A stretch of 64,000 bases of DNA, from contig OZ037765.1 of the NCBI GenBank assembly GCA_964035545.1, positions 23,376,004 to 23,440,003 on the forward strand, in the 5' to 3' direction. The notes beneath the pieces are model-generated. The model worked only from the letters and a program-made list of their open reading frames with translations. It searched no databases and had not been told where the DNA came from. Origin of the DNA: Bugula neritina. Lineage: Eukaryota > Bryozoa > Gymnolaemata > Cheilostomatida > Bugulidae. A program made the position numbers and the translations under genes. This document shows positions 13,571-25,600 of this stretch, one piece after another. How positions within the stretch are numbered: the stretch's first letter is position 1; each line of letters starts with the position of its first letter.

Positions 13571-14007
13571 ATAATCAGCACCTTTTTCTGTGCTGATATT
13601 GTTCAAAGCAATTTTTAATCCGATTCCTTATTTTTCTGTTTATTACATGCGCTGGCTATGTTACCTATTATTTGGTAACATATTACATGTCAAATAATTT
13701 GTCATAAAATATATTTTTGAAAGTTATATTTATTTCCAATCAGCAAATGATATTTGTCTCTTTATTATACTAGTGTACTTTATTTGTTTTATGTATAAAT
13801 TTCAAGACTTGTTATGGTGCTACTAGATATAACTTGTCCCATAACATTGAAAATTTAAAATATACTGTATATATACAATATTCTAAAAAAATTGTGTGCA
13901 GCTATAAAAAAAGTAATAATAAAGCGACATCTCGTATCTTCTGATGATACTGTCGTAATTTACTAGTTTTTAAATTAGGTCAGTTTGAAGACTTGTATGC
14001 CGCTAAT

Positions 14008-17000
14008 TCAAGAGTCAATAAAAGCAATGCTTGTAACAGCTTTTGAATGTCCAGCATATTCCCTCTCGACTTTTCCACTGTCTATGTTCCATAACCTGGC
14101 AAAGTTATCTGATGAACCTGAAACATGTACATACCGCTTCTACAGATGCTGCCCTGTAATAATTTATCACCAAACTAATCATAAGTAACATGGTTAGTTA
14201 TTACATTTCACCCGACATCCTAACCTGATATTATATACTGAGAATCATCACTGAAAGCGCAATCCCACACCCATCTCTGTGTGTTCTCTGCTCCTAAACT
14301 TAGTTCAGCCATCATACTAAAGTCTATTGTCTTCCATATTCTAATTGTTGCATCAGCGGACGTAGTAGCCAACAAACTGTTATAGAGACATCAAAACTAT
14401 AATTGATTTGTTCTGACACCAAACATGTAAATAGATCAAACCATTGTTTTATGTGCAGTCACAGTTCCAAGTAATTTTATAAGACAATTCAAAGAAAAAA
14501 GTGAAGATATTAGGTGCTTACGTAGAATCGGGGCTGAATAAACATTTTAAAGCATATTTTCTGTGAGCTGTAAGCTTTTCCTTGGGATGAGGCTGAGTGA
14601 GCTCCCCTGAACTGCGGCCTTGTGTAAGAGTCCAGATAAAACACACTCCCTATAGAAGTTCCGACACAGCTCATATATAGCACAACTTTCATCACTATTG
14701 AAAGGTATAACAAAAACCTGATTGCATAATCAACAACTTATGATGGTCAGGGTGACTATTTGGAACATATATTCACATAAGCAATTTAATAAAAACAACT
14801 GATTTCAAAGTTAGCTACATTTAATTAGGATGAAGTTTGACTCCTGTAAACTAGCTTACCTTGTCTGTCACCGCTGCCATATGCGTACCTTCGGCATCTA
14901 CTGATATGGACTGTATTCCAGATGCTGCATCTGGTAACTGCAACAAATAGTTACACTACTTAATGCGATTGAGTCAAATTTTGTTTAAATGAAATGAAAA
15001 GAATTTTCAATCATTATATAAACCATTTTGCAAACAGAGAGACTACATTAAAATGTACGAGTATTTGATTAGGACTTAAAGCCAATTTTTCAGTAGAGAG
15101 CCATTTAATATCCAATAGTATCAACACTAATACAGAGCATATACATATTTCTACTTCTTCTCAATACATACATACTGTTCTGTCTGATCAGTCTTCAAAT
15201 CCCAAATGTGAATAGCACCACTTTGATCTCCAACAAACAACTCAGCCTAATCAAACCAAATAAAAGCTTAAGTAAGCTGCATGCAGTAAGTTGCACATAA
15301 TAATATATACCATATCATATAGCGATATACACAACTATAAGTATAGGGCAAAGTTTAAAACTAATTTCCTCTAACTAAAACATACTTACTTGGTTGGGAT
15401 GAAGACAGGCACAATTAATTGGTGCTTTAGCTTGAAAAGTTCTTTGGCAATTGTTGCTTCGGGTTCTAAGAAACAATATTTTGTGCTATTAATCAACATG
15501 TAGATCATTGCAAGTTTTGTTATCATGTGACTGAGTTTTCCCTGACAAAGTTTCGTTTTAGGTTTTTGCTAAATGGCGTGACAATCAACACAACACACAT
15601 AGAGTTTTCACAGAGTATGGCTTTATGGCAATAAACCTCCCACATTTAAGTCTAAAATAATAAAGATTGAAACTATGATTCACTAATAAAGTTAATGATA
15701 ACATGCATTTTAGAATGAACTAAAACTAGCTCATCACAAGATAACCTAATAGAGGTTGTACTCCATTTACTATAAGCATTGCATGTATATTATCAGATAT
15801 CTTTATCAGCACTACAAAACCAATGTCCAAGTTTGAGTGGCATACGATTGAAGGGTTATTAGGCATATATAAACTAATAGCATTGAGTCAGAAGTTGTTC
15901 ACACATATTAAATTCCAGTTGTAAAGAGAGAAGCTACAGGAGTAAAATAAAATTCATGAGCTTGACTTCGTAACAGTTATTGGGAGTTGTCTTTTTCAGA
16001 ACAAAGTTGCAGCTAAAGCCAGACACAAAAATACTTTATCATCATAAAATTGAACAATGTTGAAAAATAGCTTAGGCAATTATATATCTGTTATTATTTA
16101 TCTATTATTATTATAAAGGTTTACAGGAAATCAAGTCTTTTCAGTTTAGAGCAACAGCAAAATTTTTCCCAAAGATCAGATAACTCCAGATTAAACATTT
16201 CTAGTTTCTAATTAGTAACAGTTGTCTGTCTGAAAAGGACAAATTTAAACCAATGATTTTCTGTAAACAACTGGTGTAAGTTTTCCATCTAAATACATAT
16301 ATATGGTATTCATCCCACGACTCACCTACGGTCCCAAATTCTTGCATTATGATCTTCCCCAGATGAGTACATCCACGTACCTTCTTCATTGAACCCTATT
16401 GCTGTCACATTTTTTGAAATGTCTTCATATTTAGTGATTGCATTGGGGTTATTTGAGTTTATGTCATATATACGAATATGCTGATAGCCTATAATAAAAT
16501 ATCATTACAGTACATTTTTATAAATTATGATATTCAAAATTGTTATAGTTAAAATTATACAAGAATTAAATTATTATTACATTTGTCATTTTTCATTTAA
16601 TAAATGTCGCCCATTACAACATGCTGCAAGCTACAAAATAAAATGTTAAGTTTTACAGAAATTTTGAATACACTTACCAGCAGCTGCAATGTTCTGCTTG
16701 TCAGGCGTGATGGCTAAGTCATTGACTTGCTGTAAATACAGTAGAAATACATGACACAAGCATATATTTTTCAGTAGTCAGTTCATTAGAATAATCAACT
16801 CATCATCAATGTCATTTCCAATTAATGAAAGTGCTGGTCACTACATAATCTATGAATTGACAAGTTGAAAATAAGAATTCATACACTTATAACAATGGTG
16901 ATTTAGACTATAATATATGGCTAGAATGCAGCAACGGGTTGAGGTCTCACATTTGAACAAACCAACAACTAACTAGCTAAAGCAGGCTAAAATAATGTAA

Positions 17001-17988
17001 CTACATCAGTATTGCTGCTTTAATGACCTAAATAATTTATATGCATAAATTGGTATATAGAGAGCTAAAAGGTAGCATGGAAATATTTCTTCATTTTTCC
17101 TACCTTGAATAACACAAACACAAACAAAGAGCATAAAAATGAGGCACTATTCTGAGCAGGTATTGCAAGTAACATTGAATTTGGTGATCTCAATAAAGCT
17201 TTTTCAAATGATTTTATCAAATAACTAACAAGTAAGTTGATAAGTCGAGAAAAAATACTTAAAACATATAGAATACTTGTAAAAAACTTTTAATTTGAGT
17301 GAAATGAGGGGGTGCTGTGTATAAAGTTATCATATAACATTTCTGATGATACAATTATTTGCTTATTAGATACTTCTAGTCACCCAGTTTGCTATTTCAT
17401 GCATAATATCTTTTTGTAACTTTACATGATTGCTTTTTTTGTAAGCTTAATTTTATAAAGAAATAAGGGGCAATGAGTGATAATCAGCGAGTGATACTAT
17501 GCCATGGGGTGATGATCTCGGTGTCTGTTCAGGTAATATCTAGGCAGATTACAAAGAAGGTGAGTGAATTTAGTGACTAATGTAACATAAACATATGGAG
17601 AAAAATAGAATGTATTCTTATGTATGAAGAAGAGCCTAATTTTTGATTGTTTCTTATCTAGCTACTACTAGTACTATTTATTTACAGCTATAAATTCAGG
17701 CCCCTTACAGATAAAATCAAACCACTTTATTATTACTATTAACATTAGTATTACTATTAGTATTGCACTATCAGTATCCCTATGACTATGAGTATTACTA
17801 TTATTATTAAGCTTAGCATTGCTATTACTATTACTATTAGTATTAGTATTACATTTACTTTTACTTTTAGTTTTACTTACAGAGTCAGCATGCGGAACTG
17901 TTTTAGTACAAATACCAGTGTGTGGCTGCCAAAACTTTATAGTGTGGTCATAACCAGCAGTAGCTAAAATTATGCTATCGCCAATCAT
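14008..17988 (-). CDS. MLST8: mLST8 / GbetaL, WD40 subunit of TOR complexes 1 and 2
   Basis: Nine exons keep frame: 17881-17988, 16678-16729, 16326-16488, 15390-15465, 15172-15246, 14860-14937, 14522-14649, 14225-14376 and 14008-14117. The product is 313 residues, against 326 in human. The protein starts [20 protein letters not shown], and continues with [56 protein letters not shown] and [16 protein letters not shown]. It spans a complete seven-blade WD40 propeller and follows mLST8 almost residue by residue at the N-terminus. mLST8 binds the TOR kinase domain and is shared by TORC1 and TORC2. Intron 1 (16730-17880) holds a patterned tract directly at the donor. The exon 5 donor chosen (TAT|GTATGT) keeps frame; a CA|GTATGT alternative four bases upstream would not. 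The start codon faces PSMD4 across 419 bases. Confidence 0.96.
17720..17880. repeat. Patterned tract at the start of MLST8 intron 1
   Basis: On the minus strand this tract reads as a run of NNT triplets (AAT, AGT, ACT, CAT, GAT). Read through the intron, the translation becomes an Asn/Ser/Thr-rich run, which is an artefact of the DNA pattern. It begins immediately after the exon 1 donor. Confidence 0.65.
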
Positions 17989-18407
17989 TTTTAGACTAAA
18001 GTATAATTATTCTTTGGTAAATTATAAAAATTCATAAAGTTGAACATAATAATCGAATGACTTGGCTGAACTTCTCTTTTAATTAAACATACAACTTTAA
18101 ACAGAGGAAACGGAAGTTTCGAGGCTTTTGATTGTCTAAAGTCAATTCAAGTTAAAACATTTTAATCTATATAAGAATGCTTATGATTGCGTTTTAAATG
18201 TAAACTGTAGCCAATAACATAAAGTATCAAAAACAGTGAGTGATTTGTGAGTTCGAAGCTGAGACTGATGAAAATTATTTGCTGTTAAAAATTATTATAA
18301 GTGTAATTATTATAAAAGGCAAAAAGCAACAGAGCGAAAGAAGCCATCCCAGTATCCAGAAGTTTTCTGTTTTGTAGCTGCGTCATAACAGACACCTATA
18401 ATTTAAA
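17989..18407. promoter_or_regulatory. Bidirectional promoter region of MLST8 and PSMD4
   Basis: Only 419 bases separate the two start codons. A candidate ETS-type site, ACGGAAGTT, lies near 18110, and several AT-rich stretches flank it. No TATA box at a convincing distance could be assigned. Patterned tracts lie just inside the first introns on both sides. Confidence 0.6.
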
Positions 18408-21400
18408 ATGGGACTCGAAAGCACTATAGTGTGGTAATTGTTTTCATTTTGTATTTATTTTTAAGTTAAAGTTATCAATAATTATAATATAAAATTAAAT
18501 ATTATTATTAATAATTATAATAATAAATAATATTATAATCATAATGATAATCATAATAATTTCTGTCTCAATCATTCACTTTCAGTCAGTCGTCCACCAA
18601 TTTCAAATAAGTAAAACTAAATGTAGCTACATATTAGTTTTGCATTTAGTCGTAACTATCTCAGCTTTACTTTAGAGTTTAGAGTTTGGACAAAGAAAAT
18701 CACAACACTCCAAGTTCAACTCTCTTCAAGTTCAACTTCAATTTCATTCTAATATCACTTTGACTTTCACTTTGTCATTTGACTTTGTAATACAAAGTTT
18801 ATATTTATATTGATAGTCATAATCATAATGTTCTAAATCTAACTGTTCATGTTGTTTTTATTTGTATTGTTATAATAATAATAACAATAATATTAATATT
18901 AATTATAAATATTGTAGTCTATACTAATGAGTAATGACTAATATAAGTATATTATAAGTTAAGTATTGTCATATATGCTCATATTAATATTCTGTCCTTC
19001 CCTCAGAATGGTAATAGTCACTCACTAATACTGATTGCCATCAGTAACCTTACTGGAATTTAATTTTTTTATTCGTTTTTAAATTTGTTATTGAAATTAA
19101 ATGAACATTTTAAGTGAAAATCAGGTCAGTTTTTTTTTCAGTGTGCTAAAAAAAAAATTGAATTGACTCGGAGGCATCTGAATATATGAAGGATTATATA
19201 CAGTTACTAGAAAATCGGGTGTAATTGCATGCATTTACTTCTAGCAGCCTACATAAAAAGAAAAAGTTTGCAATAAGATTTAATATTATTATTATGTCTA
19301 CTGTTACAGCTAACTTGAACCCTGTAGCTTGGTGAAAAAGTAATAGTTTTAAGATAATATACCCAAAAGGTAATTAAAATAAAGTAACACAAGTTATATT
19401 TTAACATACGCAAAATTTTATTGTATTATTTTATAGTGTTGACAACAGTGATTACATGAGAAATGGCGACTATCTTCCCACAAGACTTCAAGCTCAGCAG
19501 GATGCAGTCAACCTTGTTTGCCATGCTAAAATCAGGCAACATCCTGAAAACAATATTGGCTTAGTAACATTAGGAGGGTAAATAAATATGGAAAACTAAT
19601 AAATGGTGGTACCTGGCATACAATAATATATTTGTAGCCTTTCCCAAGGACTAATCATTTACAAATAAGCAACACAATTCTGTTTATTGTGTGTTGCCAT
19701 TTTCTGTGTTCTTTGAGATTCATACTATTGTTTCAAACATGTAAATTTCAGTGGCAGAGTGTTGTTAACTTTAACCGGAGATGTTGGTCGTGTTCTTTCA
19801 AAGCTGCATGAAGTTCAACCTTCTGGGAATATCAACTTTTTGAGCTCAGTTCGCATCGCTCAGGTGAGCTGTTAGTGTAATTATAAGTTTGCAATAGTTG
19901 TAAGAAGTTGTATGATACTTCAATTCTCAGTGTGAATATCTCTCATGATAACTTATTTTATAAACTTGCTATGACATAGTTTAATGCTGTCATCATAAGT
20001 CAACTTTTATGTCGTCTTTATTATTTTACATCATTTTAGTACGTTATAGTGATGTATGGTTAATACTTCTTGCTGTAAATACAGTAATTTTATAAAATTC
20101 GCTATCATGGGGAACTCTGAGTTATATTGAAGTGCATAGAAGCAAGCTTATTATTATAATAGAGCAGGCTTCTAAAAGTTTATTCAAACATTTGCATTAT
20201 AAGCTAAACGCTCTTTCTGTATTTGTTAATTTGATTAAGTGATTTAGTTTTCCATTTTAAAGACATTTTCACATATTAACTGAAACATTTGATATGCGAA
20301 TTTATAAATTATGTGGTCATTTTCATTGTAGATTGTTTTTGGAAAAATTTCAGTTGTAATTTATCCTTACATGTTAAAACATTATAACTTCTACTAGTCT
20401 GTAACTTTACTAAATACATACTGTTTTATTACCATGTTTATACTAAATTATTTTGAAATGATTTTATGTTTAGCTGGCATTAAAGCATAGGCAAGGCAAA
20501 AATCATGCTCAAAGAATAGTAGCTTTCGTTGGAAGTCCTATAGAGAGTGGAGAAAAGGATATGATAAAGCTAGCCAAGAGATTGAAAAAGGAGAAAGTGA
20601 ATGTTGATGTGGTTAACTTTGGAGAAGAGGTAATTGGCCAATTATTCTGCTTATGTTCTATTCCACATTGTGTCATTGATTATTTTAAAATTTGTAAATG
20701 TTTGGAATGACATCACTGTATAATCTAAGATGTGGTATTGCATTAAGTATAAAACAGATTACATGAAAAGTTGTTTGTATGACATTGATGTAAACGATTT
20801 CAAACAGTTTCTAGCTTTCACTGTTTGCCTTAGGGTGAAAATGATGGCAAGCTGACAAAGTTCATAGATACAATTAATGGAAAAGAAGGAACATCGTCTC
20901 ATTTGGTCAGCGTGCCACCTGGTCCCATGTTGTCTGAAGCCTTGGTTCATTCGCCAGTGGTAGTTGGTGAAGATGGTCAGCCTTCTGTGGCCTCCAGTGG
21001 CATGGGAGGCGGCGGATTTGGATTTGATTTTGATCCAAATGAAGATCCTGAGTTGGCCTTAGTATGTTTATATATAAGTGTTTATGTATGCAAATTGCAT
21101 TTTATACTAAAATCAATTTGCATCAAATCTTGATTGCATATCTCTGGTAACACAAGATGTGTTGTGTTTTTCAGTGACATTCACATTTATTTCTGTTCAA
21201 AGTTATTTTTTCCTGAAAGATTAATTTTTTTCTAAAATACAAACTACACAATGTGTGATTTGAAATTATAAATTATGCTGTTAGAACAATGCTACAGCAA
21301 CATATGTTAACTTTACTTCAATTTTTCACCTTCTAACCAGACAATGGCTGTGAAGTTTTAACGCTATAAGGCTCTATTTTTGTTAGGCTTTGAGAGTTTC

Positions 21401-22116
21401 TATGGAAGAACAAAGAGCACGGCAGGAAGCCGAAATAAAAACTGCGGAATCAGAAACTCCTGCAACTGGGAACACTGAAGTTCAGGCTGGTTCGTCCTTA
21501 TACTATATTTTGTATTTGCATTTCATGAATATATGTTTAGTTTGTTTGCTGCTATTGTGGGCTATTCTATGGTAAATTTAGCTACAAATGAAGAGGAAAT
21601 GTTGAGAAATGCTCTGGCAATGTCTGTTGAACAACCCCCAAGTTCTGGTGGCTCATACACCCCTCATTTTGATGCCATGACCGAAGAACAGCAGATAGCC
21701 CTGGCTATGCAGATGTCTCTTGCTGATGATGCAATGGATGTGGAGCCAACACCAGCAACTGCTGGTCTTGTGACCGATTCCCTACCTGAGCAGGTAAATG
21801 ATAGAACCTTAAATGTTATCAGTACTTATATAGCCTATGTTGAGTATCATTTAAAAGTTTAATCATTTTAGTTTAGAAAGCAGCACTACAAATTTGGCAC
21901 TAATGGTAATAGAGTATGGTGTGCATATGTTACTATTATTTGCAGGCAAATGCAGATGACTACGCTGAGGAAATGGATGACCCAGAATTCCTGCAAGGCG
22001 TGTTAGCTAATCTACCTGGAGTAGATCCCAATAGTCAAGAAATACGGTCAGCTATGAGCCAACTCACAAAAAATCAAGATAAAAAAGATGATGGCAATGA
22101 CGGCAAAAGCACATAA
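18408..22116 (+). CDS. PSMD4: 26S proteasome regulatory subunit Rpn10 (ubiquitin receptor)
   Basis: Eight exons: 18408-18433, 19437-19577, 19752-19863, 20474-20629, 20834-21061, 21387-21489, 21582-21793 and 21946-22116. The product is 382 residues, against 377 in human. The N-terminal vWA domain starts [21 protein letters not shown] (split here by intron 1) and includes [33 protein letters not shown] and LVSVPPGP. Two ubiquitin-interacting motifs follow: [15 protein letters not shown] and [16 protein letters not shown]. The C-terminus has the conserved [18 protein letters not shown]. Rpn10 docks at the base-lid junction of the 19S particle and captures ubiquitinated substrates through the UIMs. 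Intron 6 is only 92 bases, with an unusual donor G|GTTCGT; retention would bring in a short hydrophobic frame, so splicing is preferred because it restores ATNEEEML. A poly(A) signal follows at 22213. Confidence 0.97.
18480..18960. repeat. Patterned AT-rich tract in PSMD4 intron 1
   Basis: The tract starts with ATT/AAT-dominated DNA (about 18480-18560), then hexamer-like runs such as TTCAAGTTCAACTTC and TTTGACTTTCACTTTG, then ATAATAATAACAATAAT. Periodicity of 3 or 6 is visible without an exact repeated unit. Confidence 0.6.
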
Positions 22117-22212
22117 TCATTATATCATATAATCTCGCATAAGTGCATTGTAAGTTTAATTTACAGCTTCTAAAATATCCAATTTGTGAATTTATACCAT
22201 TTCTTGTGACTC

Positions 22213-22218
22213 AATAAA
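22213..22218 (+). terminator. Poly(A) signal of PSMD4
   Basis: AATAAA lies about 97 bases after the stop codon. EEA1 approaches from the other strand and ends at 22700. Confidence 0.65.
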
Positions 22219-22699
22219 GTAATATGCTTATAGTAATAAAATTTCATAATCTTAAAGAAAACTGCTGATATAAATAAAATTGAGAAATGAATACAGATGT
22301 TACTAGCCAATCATAAACATTTCCAAGCATGTACTGGCACATTCATCAAATCCTTGATTACATTAAATACAAGCAATATTTCGTAAAGCACCCATAATCA
22401 AGGTACAATATTGGTTGAGTTTATGACACATATTCAATATTCATAATAATAATCTAATATAAAATGAGTATATTCAAAAGGAATGACGTCACTCTAAGTC
22501 TATAGAGTGTAAATATATAGGCCACCAATAAAACTTGTGCATATACTAGCATCTTATTTAAGAATTTCATAAAAACTGCTAGAATTTTCAAAAAGTAAGT
22601 AATTTTTATATTACAAAGTGAACTATCACATCAGCATACTAGGATAATAATAAAAAAACTAGAATAATTAAATGTTTTTAAATATTGAGCAGTCCCTCT

Positions 22700-25600
22700 C
22701 TATCTCTTAATCTCTGTATAACAATTATCACATACTCTGGAAGGTTTGGAGCTAGTGGGCAGCATAAGCTGTTTGCTTGAGCAATCATGGCAAAATATAT
22801 TTCCGCAATTTCTGCAGTGGTGCTACAAAATAATACGTTGATAAAATAAATCAATCTGCAGTCTAGTAAATTAACTAAAATTAAAGTATCTATTACTTAT
22901 ATAATTTGATCGAGTTAAAAACTAGTACTTGAATTTGATTCCGGCCCTAAATATTATGTACAATTCTTAAAGCAGATCCAATCTTTAAAAAATTAGCAGC
23001 TAAAACTGCACAATAGTATTCTGAATTTACACATAATTAACTGAAAAACATGAGCTATGAAAAAGCCATTCAAAATTAAACATCACCCATGAAATATTGC
23101 ATGCTATGTAGTAGTACCTTTCGAACTCGAACATTGAAACTTTTGGCGCAATTTGTACAATCTGAAACATCATCATCTTCAACCCATCGCCTACTTTGAG
23201 CCTTCGTTGTTTTAATCTAAAGGAAAATTTTATGACCAATCAAAATATAAGTAATAAGCCCCAAATCATGAATAGGATTTCATATATAAACACACATTTT
23301 ATTAGTAGAAGTTAACCTTAAAATTTAAGGATCAAAGCATAATACACTTGCTACAAGTGAAATAAAAAAGAAAAGATGTAAAAAAATCCAAAAAAGAATC
23401 ACCTGCAAAGACTGATTTTCCCTGCCAAGTTCATGTAGAGCTGAGTTTAGATTTTCTATCTGCAACCGTAACTCTTCTCTCTCGTCTCTTAGAGACTTTG
23501 TTTCAGTCTCACTGGATACACACCTTAATTACCCAAAAGTTAGATTCATGTTAGCAATTTGTACATTTGTATTCACTATAGATATGGCACAGGGGAGTGT
23601 CGCATTTTAAGCAAAATTAATGAAAATGCTTTCAGCTCAACTTTTAACATTATACAACAGATAATACTAAACAGAGAGAAAAATGATATATAATTATTTT
23701 TATTGAATAATAAAATATAATGAGAAACTGCTATACTCATTATGTTGGGTTTCTATTTATGAGGTAATTCAATAATGCCTTTTGTAAATAATTTATATTT
23801 TCTGCATAAGAAAATATAATACGTTGGCAGCATAAAAACATCATGTTAGGTAGCATCAGTAAGCCTTGAGTATTTCAATACTAAAAAGTGTCAGGTGGCA
23901 GAATAATTTTAAATTTATGTTTGAGACCCCAAGATTCACAGTTTCGAGACACTAGCTTTGCATAAATATACTAGATACTTGTACTTGAAATACATAGAGA
24001 TCACAGTTTACCTGTTCCACAGCATTGTCCTTTCATCATTACTTGATTCAAGTTTAGTTTCCAACTCTACAAAGTACCTTCCAGAGTAATGAAAATGTCA
24101 ACTCGATAATAATTGCACACTGCTGAATCCTATAACTAATACCAAAATTTGTTCAGCTAAAAAGCAAATTTTAAGAATTTAATATTTTAGACACTAATTC
24201 CATAACATAGCAGATTTGGCCTGTTAACATCATTCACTATCACTACAAAATAATTGTATTAGAAACCTAGATTAATTCCCCGAAGCTCATCATTGTGTTT
24301 CACCACATCCATAAGTTTCTCCTGTGTAGCAGTCAGATCAGCTTTGTTCAGAGACAGATTCTCACTAAGACTGACAAGCTGCATGTTGAATTTCGCCTCC
24401 AGTTCTTCCATCTTGGCTTTTTCAGCAGAAAGACTGGTTTCCATCGTAACCAAATTATCTTCAGCCTGTAACTCCGCTAACTCTTTCGCTTTAGTGGCTG
24501 CCGCTAATTCATTTTCCAACTAAAGCAACGTAAAAATCCCACACTAGAACACAATTTGTATACCCAATTTATATGCATTGAAAGTTGGTGGTACCACACT
24601 GTAAGCATGTAGTATGGCTGTGTAATCAAACCTTCAATTTCTCTGCCTCTAGTAACTCCAGCTTATTCTGGGATTCTAATCGGTGTGAAATCAACAACTG
24701 TTTTGTTTCCTCGGAAGTTGTTTTCTCCTACAATAAATATAAATAACCTTGAATGGTGTGCTTTCATGACAAAATCAACATGTGAAAAGGCTAAACCTAA
24801 AAAGTTTACCATACATTTACAAGAAAACTTATAGAGTTACAAAAACATTGCATAACAAACTCTGATACAAAACTTAATGTAAGAACATGTTCATGAGGAA
24901 AAAATCAAATAGATCTCCATTTTATTACAGAAGCAATGACCTACCTGAGTTAAGGCGATTTCCAAAGTATTCAAGTCATCTTGCAACAATCTATGTTTAG
25001 ATTGCCACTCATCAGTATGTTTTTGAGTTGTTTGAAGTTGCTCTTCCATCACAGTTACTTCTGCTTTTGCTTCAGTCTAATCAGAGAAAATCATTATCTA
25101 AATTTGACTAGTAGTTTTAACAGTCAGCTGCATTATTAAGTTCTGGCATTTCAAATTCTACTCTACTCATAAGTATGCAACTACTACTACTACTGCTGCT
25201 GCTACTGTTGCTGCTGCTACTGCTGCTGCTACTACTACTACTGCTGCTACTGCTGCTACTACTGCTGCTACTGCTGCTACTGCTGCTACTACTACTACTG
25301 CTGCTACTACTGCTGCTGCTGTTGCTGCTGTTACTAAAAGAAGTTCAAAATTTTGTAATTACAAGACATGTACAAGACATGGCCATGTTAATAGAGAGCA
25401 TATCAACCATGTGCTAAGCTAATATGAATTAACTAGAAGATTATTATTAAGGCAATGATTGTTTCTTATCACAATAATTAGTACTTTGGACAGAGAAATT
25501 ACAAACTATAGAGACAATGTCAGTAACTACAACAGCACTTAAATATGTCAAATCAAAACCAGGTAACAAAATACCCTGATTTACAGTTTGATAACAAGTA

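Noticed and set aside
17674-17880. Asn/Ser/Thr-rich extension of the first MLST8 exon
   Set aside because: A consensus donor GTAAGT lies at 17880 and the next exon continues the protein as [10 protein letters not shown], matching mLST8. The extension is intronic patterned DNA.
25175-25417. ORF encoding a run of more than 50 Leu
   Set aside because: It is a reading frame through the CTG/CTA microsatellite inside an EEA1 intron, on the strand opposite to the gene.
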